Position numbers and translations under genes: made by a program. A stretch of DNA of 64,000 nucleotides, from contig NC_045149.1 in assembly GCF_008831285.2 (NCBI RefSeq), positions 2,718,500 to 2,782,499 on the forward strand. The letters run 5' to 3'. The DNA is from Nymphaea colorata (taxonomy: Eukaryota > Streptophyta > Magnoliopsida > Nymphaeales > Nymphaeaceae). The notes beneath the pieces were generated by a model. It did no database searches and was not told the origin of the DNA. It saw only the letters and a program-made list of their open reading frames with translations. Shown in pieces: positions 36,401-48,600 of this stretch (positions are counted from its first letter, which is position 1; every line of letters begins with the position of its first letter).

Positions 36401-39400
36401 TTTTATTGATGACTTCTCTCGGGCTACTTTTGTGTACTTGTTAAAGGATTGCAGTGAGGTTCCTCATATCATAGAGACCTTCATTCTTCTTGTGTATACT
36501 CAATATGGTGGGACTATTAAAACCTTTCGGTCCGATAATGCCCATGAGTATATGTGTCAGTCTGTTGAGGATTTTCTTCGAAAAAGGGGGATTGTTCATG
36601 AGACGTCCTGTAGTTATACCCCCCCACAAAATGGGGTGGCTGAAAGGAAAAATCGCTAGCTTATTAATGTCACCAGGGCCCTTCTGTTTCTGAGAAACCT
36701 TCCTAAACACTATTGGAGTGATGCAGTTCTTACTAGTGCGTATTTCATCAATCGCATGCCACTCCTTCCCTGGATGAACCAAGTCCAACCTTGAAGACTC
36801 AAGATGAGGTTGAAAAGGAAAATGAAGATCTTCCCATTGCCCTGATAAAGGGTGTCAGGTCATGTACTCAACACCCTATTAGTAATTTTGTATCTTATTC
36901 CAGACTTGGCAAGGATTACAAGTGTTTTGTTTCTTCTCTTTTTTTGGCTGTGATTCTCAGGACCGTTGCTGAAGCTCAAAGTGATTCCAAGTGGGCTGAT
37001 GCTATGAAAGAAGAAATGGAAGCCTTGAGAAGAAACATGACATGAGAGGTTGTGAAGATTCCTGAGGCGGCTCACTTGGTTGGATCCAAATGGGTGTATA
37101 CCATCAAGTACAAACCAGATGGGAGTGTTGAAAGATATAAAGCTCGTCTTGTGGCCAAGGGGTTTAGCCAAAAATATGAGATTGATTACTTGGAAACCTT
37201 TGCTCCTGATGCGAAAATGAAGACAATCAGAGTTGTTATATCCCTAGCTGTGATGGAGTGGAAGATGTACCAACTAGATGTTAAGAATGTCTTCCTCAAT
37301 GGTGACCTCGAAGAAGAAGTATATATGCATACTGGCTACGGAATTTGATCTCAAGGATCTTGGCAAGCTGAGGTATTTTCTTGGTATTGAGATTGCTAGA
37401 TCGAGTAATGGTCTTGTGCTAAACCAAAGGAAATACACATTAGATCTGTTGGAAGAGACTGGTAAGTTGGGGTGTAGACCTGCTTCTACCCCACTTGACA
37501 TCGGGCACAAGTTGAGTCTTAGAGATGGAGAGCTGCTCTGTGAAGAAGCTAAGGGAAGATATCAACGTCTGGTTGGGAAGTTGATTTACCTTACCCTCAC
37601 GAGACCTGATATCACTTTCGCGGTAAACGTATTGAGTCAATTCATGCATGCTCCTACTGATGCACACCTGAAGGCTGTGGACAGAGTGTTATGTTACTTG
37701 AAGAGAAATCCTAGTAAGGGACTCTTGTATGTAAAACAAGAGATTGTAGAGGTCGAGGGGTATTCCGATGCAGACTGGGCAGGATGTGCTGATACCAGAC
37801 GGTCTACTATAGGGTACTGTGTCTACCTGAGAGGAAGCCTTGTAGTATGGAGGAGCAAGAGACAGGATGTATGTTCTCGATCTAGTGCAGAGGCAGAATA
37901 TAGAGCCGTTGCTATGGGAGGAGTGTCAGAGTTACTATGGTTGAAAATATTGCTAACTGATATTGGAATAGAGATTGAAAGACCTATGAAGATGTACTAT
38001 GATAACAAGTCTGCAATCAATGTAGCCAACAACCCTGTTCTACCCGACAGAACCAAACATGTTGAGATTGATCGTCACTTTATTCGTGAAAGAATTGATG
38101 CTAAAGAGTTAATACTTCCTTACATGAAGTCTGAAGACCAAACCGCTGATGTTCTGACGAAGGCTCTATCCTCGACTTCGTTCGAGAGAAATGTATCCAA
38201 GTTGGGCATGTTTGATATGTATGCTCAACTTGAGGGGGAGTGTTGACGGATATTGGTGTATGGGTCCAGGTCTGGACCCGATTCAGTATGTCCTAATTAG
38301 GGCATACTTATATCATTGTGACTCTAATCTTTGTGGTTAATGAAATCTTAAGAGAGAGAGTGTTTGGCGGCTAGTGGGCGCCAGCTCCTCCTCATCCGTG
38401 GTTTTTTTCTTCTTGTTGAGGGTTTTTCCACGTTACATCGTGTTCTTTGTTTTCTCTTTCTCTGTGTTCGTGTTTCTACGGGGCCTTTTGAATCAATAGA
38501 TATTTTCGGGCTATATCTTTTTGGGTAAACATTCCCTTGAGATATTCCCAAACTTCACTAGTTTTTTCATAATACATAAGATTTTGAGCAATCTTAGGTT
38601 CAATGCATCCATAAGTCCATTCTTTAATCCTAGAATTCTTGACTTCCCAATAGTCTAATTTTTTGTAATATTCATTCATGGCATTTTGTCTTTCCTCCAC
38701 ATCTAATTGTTTCTCAATCTCATTCTCTACTTTGGTTAACTTAAGAGAAAGAGGGATAGACGTGCCTCTTATGAAGCCCTATAAATATTTCCCTTTGATA
38801 TGCATTTCCAAACATTTTGCCCATAACATATAATTGGTCCCATCAAGCTTGTATGGAGCATAATAACTTCCTCCTTTGATTGAAACTTTGGAGTCCTCCA
38901 TGGGAGCAATATATGAAACAATTATCTCCAAATAAGTCAAGAAAAAATTCTTCTAGGAGTTTTACCAAACAGTTGGTGAGCAGCCACGACAATGGCCTTC
39001 AAAAGATGATATCCACCAGCAAAGAAATTCTTCAACGAACCATCAACTCAAGATAACAGTAACAACCTTTAATAGGCTTCAAGAATCAGCTGATACCATG
39101 TAAAAAGTGATTATAACAGTCACAAAAGATGCATATGACAGCAAAAAGGCACTGAGGTCAAGTGAGAAGAATAAAACTCATTCAATAAATCATGTGAAGG
39201 CTGTAAAACATAGCTTACTTTTACAATGGACTGTTACAAGTATTTATACAAGAGAGAGTAAGGAGGAAAGGGGCTGAACTAGCCATTGGGCTAGTTCCAA
39301 CAGCTCTTAATAGAGCTGTTGGAACTGCCAACGGCTAGCTCAGCAATACAATAAAAAATAAAAATAAAACATAAAAGTAAAATAGAAAAGGAAAAAAATA

Positions 39401-42400
39401 AACTAAATTCTAAACTAATTCCTAACTAAGATAATACCTAATTAAGAGGTAACAAACAACTAACTAAGACATCCTATTTCTTAACAGCACCACTGTGCTC
39501 TAACCATTGACTGAATTACTTTCTCCCTTATTCTTTTTGCCTTTGTTTTGGGTATTGAACCAAAATTCTGCCTTCATCTGCCTTCTTTTATTACATTGGA
39601 AGTATGTGGGCACTCTTCTTTGCTTCCCTCCATTGTGGACACCTGGACTACTAGGTGTTGTGGAGAATTCCACATACTCCCTGTCCAAACTGAACTCAAG
39701 CTCTCGTACCTTGATTTCTCTATTTCCTCATTCATAACCTGTGGAGACCTCTGTAGCAAACATTGAATGGGAACTAATAGAGTCACTTTCTTTTGCTCTT
39801 TATTTTATCGTGCTCTCATGCTAAAGAAGTTTTGCCTGTAGATCTTGAAAACTAGGCAACTGAGGAAGACATTGCAGGGCAGTAGAGTAAGCACAACAAA
39901 ATCAGGTCCTAATCCATTGATCAGCTGCTGCACAATATCTTTGTTTGAGATTGTACTGCCAATAATAGCCAACTAGTCTGTGATGTCTTTCATATGACCT
40001 ATGTACTCCATCACAAGGTTGGCCCTTTCTTCAAATTTTGAAATTACCTCTTCAAGAATGAAACCCATTCCTTTGAAATCTGTGAATAAGTGTCAGTATG
40101 GTGGTTCCATAGTTCTGCTGCTATGTAGTCATATGAGAGCATAGCCAACACCTGCTGAGAAAGTGTTGATGTGATGTAGACGACCACAAACTGAACTCGT
40201 TTTCTCCAAGCACTGTATTCCAGATTCTTTGTGGATTTGGAAGAAATAGCACCATTTTCATCCTTGGTTTCCTGCACAATAAACTATGGTGGCATGGAAG
40301 CTGAACCATCAAGATATGCTCATGAAGATCCTACCTCCGTTTATATATGAATGGAATGATTTGCCTCTTTCAAGTTAAGAAGCTATACTAAGTAAGTTTC
40401 TTAATAACAAGCTGATTTAGAAAATTGATTCAAATAGTATGGCAGTGAGACGGACCTTAGAAGTAACATAGGTAAGAAAACAATTTCAGATTCGCAGTAG
40501 AAATTTGGTATCTCGGTCAAGACAGTTCAGACTCAGAGGCTCATGAATCACACGACTGAAAATTGAGGGAAAGAGCAAAATGACTCAGCAGAAGAAATAA
40601 AGGGTGAGTGGAGTAGCTTTAACCTCTTTATTGGAAGAGCTGATCTCTCTAAGCATGTCGATGGAAAAACCTCGTAAACCTGGCTCTGATGCCATAATAG
40701 ATTTTGGAGGACTAAGCTCTATCTTGGACATCCACAGTTTAGTTTGTGCAGTGAACAGAGATGGAGAGGAGGATGCTAAAGGAATGGGTTGAGGCAGATG
40801 CAGAAAATGGTGCACCACCTAACCCTAATCTCGTGTATTACTAAAACATAATTGCACTGGACACTAAAATGCACAACACAACTAAAAATATTACAAGACT
40901 GCCACCAATAGGTCACCCAAACGATAGTGCGTCAAAATTAAAGACACATTGGAGGTTGCAGCATCTTGATCTGGATCCAGATCCAGATGACTCTTAACAA
41001 GTACTACCTGTATGGGCACTTCAGGGCATGGATTTGTACGGGCATAGCCAGGGACACAGGTAAAGCTGCTTAGGTGCAGTGAATGCATCTTCTGCCTGTC
41101 TTTGCCAATTTTACGGTAAATAAAGATTGTTTAAGCCCAAACATCTTTTGTTTCTGTAAAATTTTAAAACTGTTTTAGTATTTTCTTTTCTTTTCAAATT
41201 GTCATCTTTTTTTCTAAAAGCCTTTAATTATGACTACTTTTGTGGATGTTGTTATATACATATACAAAACATGGATTTCTTTGGCCATCCAGATGCTTCG
41301 GCTTCGCACAAATGCAGACCGATGAATTGCATAAGGCATGAGTGTGAGAGGACTGATGGATGGCCAAAGGATTTCAGTTCCAACACATGCACCATTGTCA
41401 CATATATCGTGTACGGGTATTATACGACGAGTAATTTCTCGAGTATAATACTGCAAAGTTGTATATCTTGAGAATATCACGGGAAAATCTGGGCAAATTT
41501 TTAAAAAATTTAAAACATTTTATATTACACATATTTTAATTGCTGTTTTATTCGACTGACTAAATTTTTGTGTATTTAACACATTGTTTTCGAATAAAAC
41601 GTGTTTTTTGTGACAATGACACACACACACGTATATATCTGGCACACAACTTTTTTTGCCATGTCCACACTTAAGTATGTACACATACCTGCACCTGTAT
41701 GACTCAGCTTTTAGGTGTGTAGAAGGGCTTGTTTCTAATGGAAGAAGAATGTATAATCCTATTCTATTCTGAACCATGAGAAAATTAAAATAAAATCATG
41801 CTCTAGCATGTGTGCAATGTCAAGCAGCCAGGAAAATACCAATGAGTTGCATATGGTGTTCATGAAAGGCCAGCAAAAAGATTTTGAAGTGGCTACAGAG
41901 TATGTCAAAAGGTTTTCAGCCTGTTCTGGTACCCAGGCTACGCTGTTGTGATGATATTTGGCATTAGATCATTTGAGTTAGATAATGTTTTTCCATAATT
42001 TCAGTGGGTGGAGTACGCTAATTTTGGAATGAGCCAGTTGGGTAAAGTATGCTAATTATGAAATGTTTAAACTTGTTCACTTTTTATTCTAGATGCTGGG
42101 ACATTGCTGACGTTTGGCTGGGGACTCTATGGGCAGGTGAGTAAATTCCGAGTTTATCCTTTCTGTTAGGCACCCTATGCTTTCTAAATAAAAAGCTAAG
42201 ATGCAAAGTTATATGTATGGCGTCAGTCTGTAACCAAATATACTGGGTGATGAATAGGCGTATTAACTGAGAAAAGACCAAAGGTTAGACAAAAATTGGG
42301 TTTTTTGGTACTAATTACTAAACAATGGGTGATCTATGTTGCTGCAGATAAAACAGCTGCTATATAATTTATTCTACAAAGGAACGTAAATGTTTAACTA

Positions 42401-42596
42401 CATAATCTTATCCTCAATTGCTTGATATATGATGGTAACTAAATGGTTAATTGTTTTTGTGGAAGATAAAACATTTTCTTAATTTCTTTTTGTGTTCTCT
42501 CTTCATGTGATCAGCTAGTTATGCCAAATAAAATGAATGATGCAGTAGCTGCCTTCTTCTTGCTTTGGTTTGCCTACTCTACTTCATCTTCTGCCG

Positions 42597-42630
<34 letters not shown>

Positions 42631-45600
42631 AATGGTTGCAGAAACTGAAGAAGAAAAAACACTGATTTGAGTGCAGCCATGAATTCTCTCTTCCTCTTTA
42701 CCTTTGTCTCTTTCAATGGTGAGCTCATGCACCAAAAGAGAGCATATAATGGTAACCTCTAGTACCTTTTCCTACAGAAAGTTCAGAGGTTTGGTTGTAT
42801 ATACAACAGTGCCATGTGAGGTGTAGAAACATGCAACACACGAAGGAAGAAGAGAGGAACACACGATATACGTGGAAAAACCTCAGAAAGAGGAAAAAAC
42901 CACGGGAAGCTCTGACCTAGGTGCACACCGCAACCCTAGGAGAGAGAAAATTATATTCACTTAATCACACAATTACACTTAAGTGAAGATTATATAGGAG
43001 GGAGAGAAGAATGCTGCCTAGGGTACCGAGCCTGCCTCGGTACCCGTGCCCCATGGGACCGGGTCCAGAAATGGACCCGGTTCCCCATTACATCTATTTT
43101 AACACTCCCCCTCAAGCTTGGCATACATGTCAAACATGCCAAGCTTGCTAACATTTTTCTCAAACTGAGATGTACATAAAGACTTAGTTAAAACATCAGC
43201 AACTTGATCTTCAGACTTCATGTAGGGCAGGATCAACTCCTTAGAATCTATGCGTTCCCGTATGAAATGGCGATCGATCTCCACATGTTTGGTTCTCTCG
43301 TGCAAGACTGGATTGTTTGCCAAGTTAATAGCCGACTTGTTGTCACAATACATCTTCATCTTCTCTTCCATTTTCACCCCAATATCTGCTAACAGAATTT
43401 TGAGCCATAACATTTCTGTAACCCCCATGTCAACCGCCCTGTATTCAGCCTCAGCACTGGACCTGGAACAAACTTCTTGTCTTTTACTTCTCCATACCAC
43501 CAGGTTACCTCCAAGAAAGATGCAGTATCCTGTGGTAGACCTTCTAGTATCTGTGCAACCTGCCCAGTCGGCGTCAGAGTATCTTTCAATACTGAGTTGA
43601 CTTTGTCGAGTATAGAGCAGTCCTTTCCCTGGGTCATTCTTTAAGTATCCCAATACTCTTTCAGCACTTTTCCAATGACAATCAGTAGGGGCATGCATAA
43701 ACTGACTTAACACACCCACAGCATACGTAATATCCGGGCGAGTAAGGGTGAGATAAATGAGTTTACCAACCAGCCGCTGATACCTCCCTTTTCCTTCCTC
43801 ATCCAAGATCGTCCCAGTTTTGATACTTATCCTTGTGCCAGACTCCATTGGAGTAAGAAAGGGCCTGCATCCCAGTTTACCTGTCTCTTTTAAAAGGTCC
43901 AAAGTGTATTTCCTTTGGCTCATAACAAGACCAGTCTCAGATCTAGCGATCTCAATACCCAAAAAATACCTCAGTTTACCCAAATCTTTGAGATCAAATT
44001 CAGCAGCTAACGTGTCTTTCATCTTCCTTTTTTCTTCTTCGTCATCACCTGTGACAATCATATCATCAACATATACTAGTAGGAGGCTCACCAGACCATT
44101 TCTCTGCTTGATGAAGAGGGTGTGATCACCATTTCCCTGTTTATATCCATTATTCTTCATCACAACCCTTAGTCTTTCAAACCACGCTCTAGGGGACTGC
44201 TTGAGGCCATACAATGCTTTCTTGAGATAACAACACTTTCCTTTCTGCGCATATCCAGGCGGCATGCTCATATAGACTTCTTCCTCAAGGTGACCATTCA
44301 AGAAGGCGTTCTTGACATCAAGTTGGTCCATGCTTCACTTCTTTTGTACTGCCAGAGCTAAGATGACCCTTACTGTCTTCAGTTTAGCAACGGGAGCGAA
44401 CGTCTCAAGATAGTCAATCCCATATTTCTGGCTAAACCCCTTTGCAACAAGACGAGCTTTATAGCGTTCTACAGTGCCATCAGGTTTGTACTTCACAGTA
44501 AACACCCACTTGGAACCAACTAAGTGAGTTCCATTAGGAATATCAACAACCTCCCACGTATTGTTCTTTGCCAGGGCGTCCATCTCCTCTGTCATGGCCT
44601 GTAGCCATTTGGGATCCTCCCTGGCATCCTCCACTGACCTGGGAATAACAGCCATAGATAAAGAGGTAATAAAGCACTTATAGTCTTTACTGAGTTTAGC
44701 ATACGAAACAAATCTCTGAATAGGATGAGAAGTACATGACCTGGTGCCTTTGCGTAGGGCTATGGGAAGATCTTCATTCATTGGACTTGGATCATCCGGG
44801 GAGCTCACAAGATCAGGATTGGTAACATCAACAACCTCCATCACATCATTCTTCTTCCTGTTGTATACCTGACCAAACAAATGATCACGGGACTGTTCTT
44901 CCACAGGCCCCCCTTCCATCTGACTGTCTCTGTCCTCACTGACTGTGTCAACCACACTCACACTCGGAGAACTAGCCGTGTAATCCAAGAAATCTGTGAA
45001 CTGAATCAACTGATGCGAAGAATACTCGTCCACTCTCTCACCTAGACACTCCCCCTGAAGAGGATTCGCAGGAAAGTATGCCTCATGTTCATGAAAGGTA
45101 ACATCCCTGGAGACATAGACTCTGGAAGTGCTAGGGTCAACACACTTGTATCCCTTCTGAGTGGAGGAATACCCCAAAAAGACCGCTTTGATGGACCGAG
45201 GATCAAGTTTCTTGATAGTGGGACTATGATCATGGACAAAGCAAACACACCCAAACACCCGAGGGGTCAAAGGCCAGGGACTCTGATTAGGCCACAAAAC
45301 AGAATAAGGAGAATGACCATTCAACACACGAGTAGGCATACGGTTAATGAGATGAGCACTAGTGAGAAGTGCATCACCCCAGTACCGCTTAGGGACATGA
45401 CGTTGAAACATAATGGCCCGGGTGACATTTAACAAATGACGGTTCTTCCTTTCAGCCATGCCACTCGATGTTTCATGTATAATACCCTTGCTTCGCAAGA
45501 AGTCATCAAGGGATAGGGAGACATACTCTCGAGCATTGTCAGTACGAAGGGTTTGAACAGGGGTTTGGAATTGAGTTTCAACAAATGCAACGAAGTTTTT

Positions 45601-48600
45601 GACAATGCCGGGAACCTCACTACGTTCTTTCAACAAGTACACGAACGTACACCGAGAGTAGTCATCGATAAGAGTCATGAAATAATGAAAACCACGACAG
45701 GTGGGCACTCCCGAAGGACCCCAAACATCAGAGTGAACCAAAGCAAATGGACGGCTGGTTTTATTGAACGAAATAGGGTACGAGGCCCTAACATGCTTAG
45801 ACAACTGACACACTTCACAGGCGAAGGTGTCCATAGAAACAGACCGAAACATCTCAGGAAACAATTGTTTAATCAACTGAAAAGGAAGATGACCAAGTCT
45901 CTCGTGCCAGCGCATAATAGCGGATCTGTCCTCCACGCCAAATAACTGTCCACTGGTGGCTGAAATCAAAGCAGAGGCAACCTGTACTGGCATTCTGTAG
46001 AGACCATCAATAGCCGAACCAATCCCAATCTTCTGCCCCGTCCCCAAGTCCTGCAGTAAACAACGATCAGCAGAGAATATTAGATTACAGTTTAGCTCTT
46101 TGGTAATACTGCTGACAGATAACAAATTCACGGGAATATTAGGAACATGCAGGGCATTATGAAGACAATATTTGTTCAGTAATGATAAACTCCCTTTTCC
46201 AGCCACAGAAATAGAAGAACCATCAGCCATAGAAACACGCTGCTGCCCAGAAGTCAACTTGTATTCTTGAAACATCTTAGGGTCCCCGATCATATGATGA
46301 GTAGCCCCACTGTCAACAATCCAATCACCGGGAGAGGGATTACCTTGATCACTAGTAACAACAAGAGCCTGAGCTAACTTAGCTCCATCAGACGTAGATG
46401 TGTCCTCTGACGTAGTAGAAAGGCGACTGATGTAAGCTTGTAGTTCCTTGATTTGATCAGGGGAAAGCCTCGATTTTTCACCACTTGAAGAACCACTCTG
46501 AGTTGAGTCATGCACAAGAGAACCTCGCCGACTAGACGGAGGGCGACCACGAACAAGTCTCTTCTCAGGGTGTAGATCCCAACAAAAGTCAACAGAATGT
46601 CCTGATTTGTGACAATGTGTACATCGCCTAACAGGGCGCGGTCCAGACACAGAAGAACGGCTAACAAAGGCCGAGGGACCATTCCCATGACTGGGGTCAA
46701 TCTGCTTCACTTGACGCCTTTGTTCCTCGGATTCCACTCTGGCATAAACATCTTCTATTCCAGGAATCTCATCACAGTTGAGAATTTGACTCCGAATGGA
46801 TTCAAAATCATCACGCAAGCCTCCAAGGAAGAGGAACGTCCGGTCCATCCATTCCTTTTCCCAGTACCGAGCATGATCAGAACCACAGTCCCAGTTATCA
46901 TTCACATGATAATCAAGTTCCTCCCACTTAGTTTTCAGGGCTGCATAGAAGGAGGCAACAGACAGGTCCCCCTGTTTCAGAGAATAAATACTGCGTTTAA
47001 TCTGATACGTACGCAGAACCCTTTTCTTGCGACCATACATCCTTGCAAGCACAGTCCACATATCAAACGAGGTCGGCTTCCGCAGAATAAGAGGCTGAAT
47101 ATCAGCGGACACAGAGCTGATGATCCACACCTTAACCTGACTGTCTTCCAACACCCACGTCGCCCATTGAGGATCAGTTTTGCTGGGCGCCGGTTTGTCG
47201 CCTGTGATATAGGAAAGACGACCACGGCTCGTTATCCCAATCTCGAGAGCAGCAGACCAAGAGAGATAGTTGTCTTTAGTCAGACGAATGGGCGTGACCT
47301 GAACCGGCAAGATCTCGCTCTTGGGAGCGCTGCCCGCGTCAAAGGCCATATCACTTTTAGGTGCAATCTCTTCCGCCATCACAAGCAATCAAGTCAGACG
47401 CAACACCAGGCAGCAACAAGACAGCACGGCGGCGGCTGGAACACCAGCACCACACGGACCCGTAGGTGTCGGCGACGGCGCTGGATCGCCCGACGGCGGC
47501 GACGCAGAGGCGTGACGGCGCTGGACACCCACGGCAGCGGAAAGATGTGATGGCGCTGGATCGTCCGACGGCGGAAAAGGAGACACCCACGGCAGCGGAA
47601 GTCACAAGCGGCAACAGGCGGCGGCGCTGGATCGTCTGACGGCAGCGGCACAGAAGATCCCAATGGCGGCGGCGCGGGAAACCCTAACGGCGCAGGCGGC
47701 AGCGGTGCAGGGGCGACTACGGAAATACGAGACGAAGCCAAACGATCTCACGGCTCTGATACCATGTAGAAACATGCAACACACGAAGGAAGAAGAGAGG
47801 AACACACGATATACGTGGAAAAACCTCAAAAAGAGGAAAAAACCACAAGAAGCTCTGACCTAGGTGCACACCGCAACCCTAGGAGAGAGAAAATTATATT
47901 CACTTAATCACACAATTACACTTAAGTGAAGATTATATAGGAGGGAGAGAAGAATGCTGCCTAGGGTACCGAGCCTGCCTCGGTACCCGTGCCCCATGGG
48001 ACCGGGTCCAGAAATGGACCCGGTTCCCCATTACATCTATTTTAACATGAGGTGCCACATTTGCTTCACATAAGGCATGTACTTTTTATACCACTTGACT
48101 TGTCAGTTCTCCACAAGCCTTCTGAACACATAAATAGCATACCTTGCACTTCATCACTAGTGATGCCCTGCTCTCAACAACCCTTATTAGGATGATTTCC
48201 TGAATTTGATTTCTCATTCTTAGTCAAGGTGCTCTAGTCTGTATTATAGGGTGATAATCAATATCCTGGTGCTTTGGTCTACAACATTGGCTGTCTTGAA
48301 GCTAGTGCCACTGTAAAAGAGTGTATTCCAGTGTCAATCCTTCCATGTCAATATTGTTCTAAGAGTGATTCCATCAATGTGCCATCTGTTTAATGTCATT
48401 ATTGTTAAGATGGCACTTTTCTATTTACTGGGTGCGAGGTTAGGATCCACCCAAGTCGGCTGGGATCGTCAACTAATTACAAGCTCTTTTTTGTCCTGCT
48501 TTGTTGAAAACTGAAGTTTGTTATTTTGTGAATTGTGAAATGAATATCAAATGTGATAGTTGTGAAGTGGTTTTTATCTTATTGTAATATTGTATTTATG

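Larger units (their letters stand above)
34098..38479 (+). mobile_element. Copia-3: innermost element of the nest
   Basis: The + strand element has LTRs TGTTGACGGATATTGG...TTCTACA at 34098-34337 and 38241-38479, and primer site TGGTATCAGAGCC at 34338-34350. The flanks GGGAC and GGGGC look like a target duplication with one change, and the last base of the 3' LTR is altered. It lies in the copia-2 gag gene. Two internal deletions removed part of pol, including the reverse transcriptase active site, so it cannot move by itself. Confidence 0.9.
29933..39486 (-). mobile_element. Copia-2: middle element of the nest
   Basis: The element reads on the - strand. LTRs are at 39099-39486 (5') and 29933-30241 (3'), with target duplication GCACC at 29928-29932 and 39487-39491. 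The primer site TGGTATCAG lies just inside the 5' LTR (39099 downward), and a purine tract, complement of ACCCTCCCTTAA, precedes the 3' LTR at 30242-30252. Gag is split by copia-3 (34098-38479). Pol is in several frames. The element inserted into copia-1 and later received copia-3. Confidence 0.9.
27230..41001 (-). mobile_element. Copia-1: oldest element of the intron 6 nest
   Basis: The element reads on the - strand. LTRs are at 40695-41001 (5') and 27230-27547 (3'); they share long blocks such as GTGCACCACCTAA and TTTGTGCAGTGAA but are clearly diverged. The primer site lies just inside the right LTR (TGGCATCAGAGCC on the - strand, 40694 downward). Gag remains lie at 39492-40680 and pol remains at 27548-29932. 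The element is split at its gag/pol boundary by copia-2, whose target duplication GCACC lies at 29928-29932 and 39487-39491. I could not see a clean target duplication for copia-1 itself. Confidence 0.75.
23041..42092 (+). other. Intron 6 of the RCC1-repeat gene, about 19 kb
   Basis: The donor is GTATAACTT at 23041 and the acceptor TTATTCTAG ends at 42092. It joins GGRHSAVIT to DAGTLLTFGWGLYGQ, adjacent repeats in RCC1-family proteins. About 13.8 kb is one three-level copia nest (27230-41001); the rest is AT-rich intron with small elements at 24043-24439 and 41393-41618. I see no other exon. Confidence 0.85.
42822..48047 (-). mobile_element. Copia-4: young, nearly intact element
   Basis: It reads on the - strand. 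LTRs of 283 bp lie at 47765-48047 (5') and 42822-43104 (3'), with exact target duplication TGAGG at 42817-42821 and 48048-48052. By eye the two LTRs differ at three positions, about 1 percent, so the insertion is recent. The primer site TGGTATCAGAGCC lies inside the 5' LTR (47766 downward). Gag-pol is one frame except for one stop codon, and integrase carries a six-residue deletion. It is inserted antisense to the RCC1 gene. Confidence 0.95.

Noticed and set aside
27225-41006. Target duplication for copia-1 (GTAGT against AGTAC)
   Set aside because: The two flanks do not match well enough; the element is old and its ends may have changed.
43820-44125. Open frames antisense to copia reverse transcriptase (also near 49783-50539 and 37274-37510)
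   Set aside because: The same antisense frames recur in each copia element because of codon bias of the pol gene on the other strand.
46609-47550. 313-codon open frame on the + strand
   Set aside because: It lies antisense to the copia-4 gag gene, which has clear gag motifs on the - strand, and extends into the leader. It has no recognisable domain.
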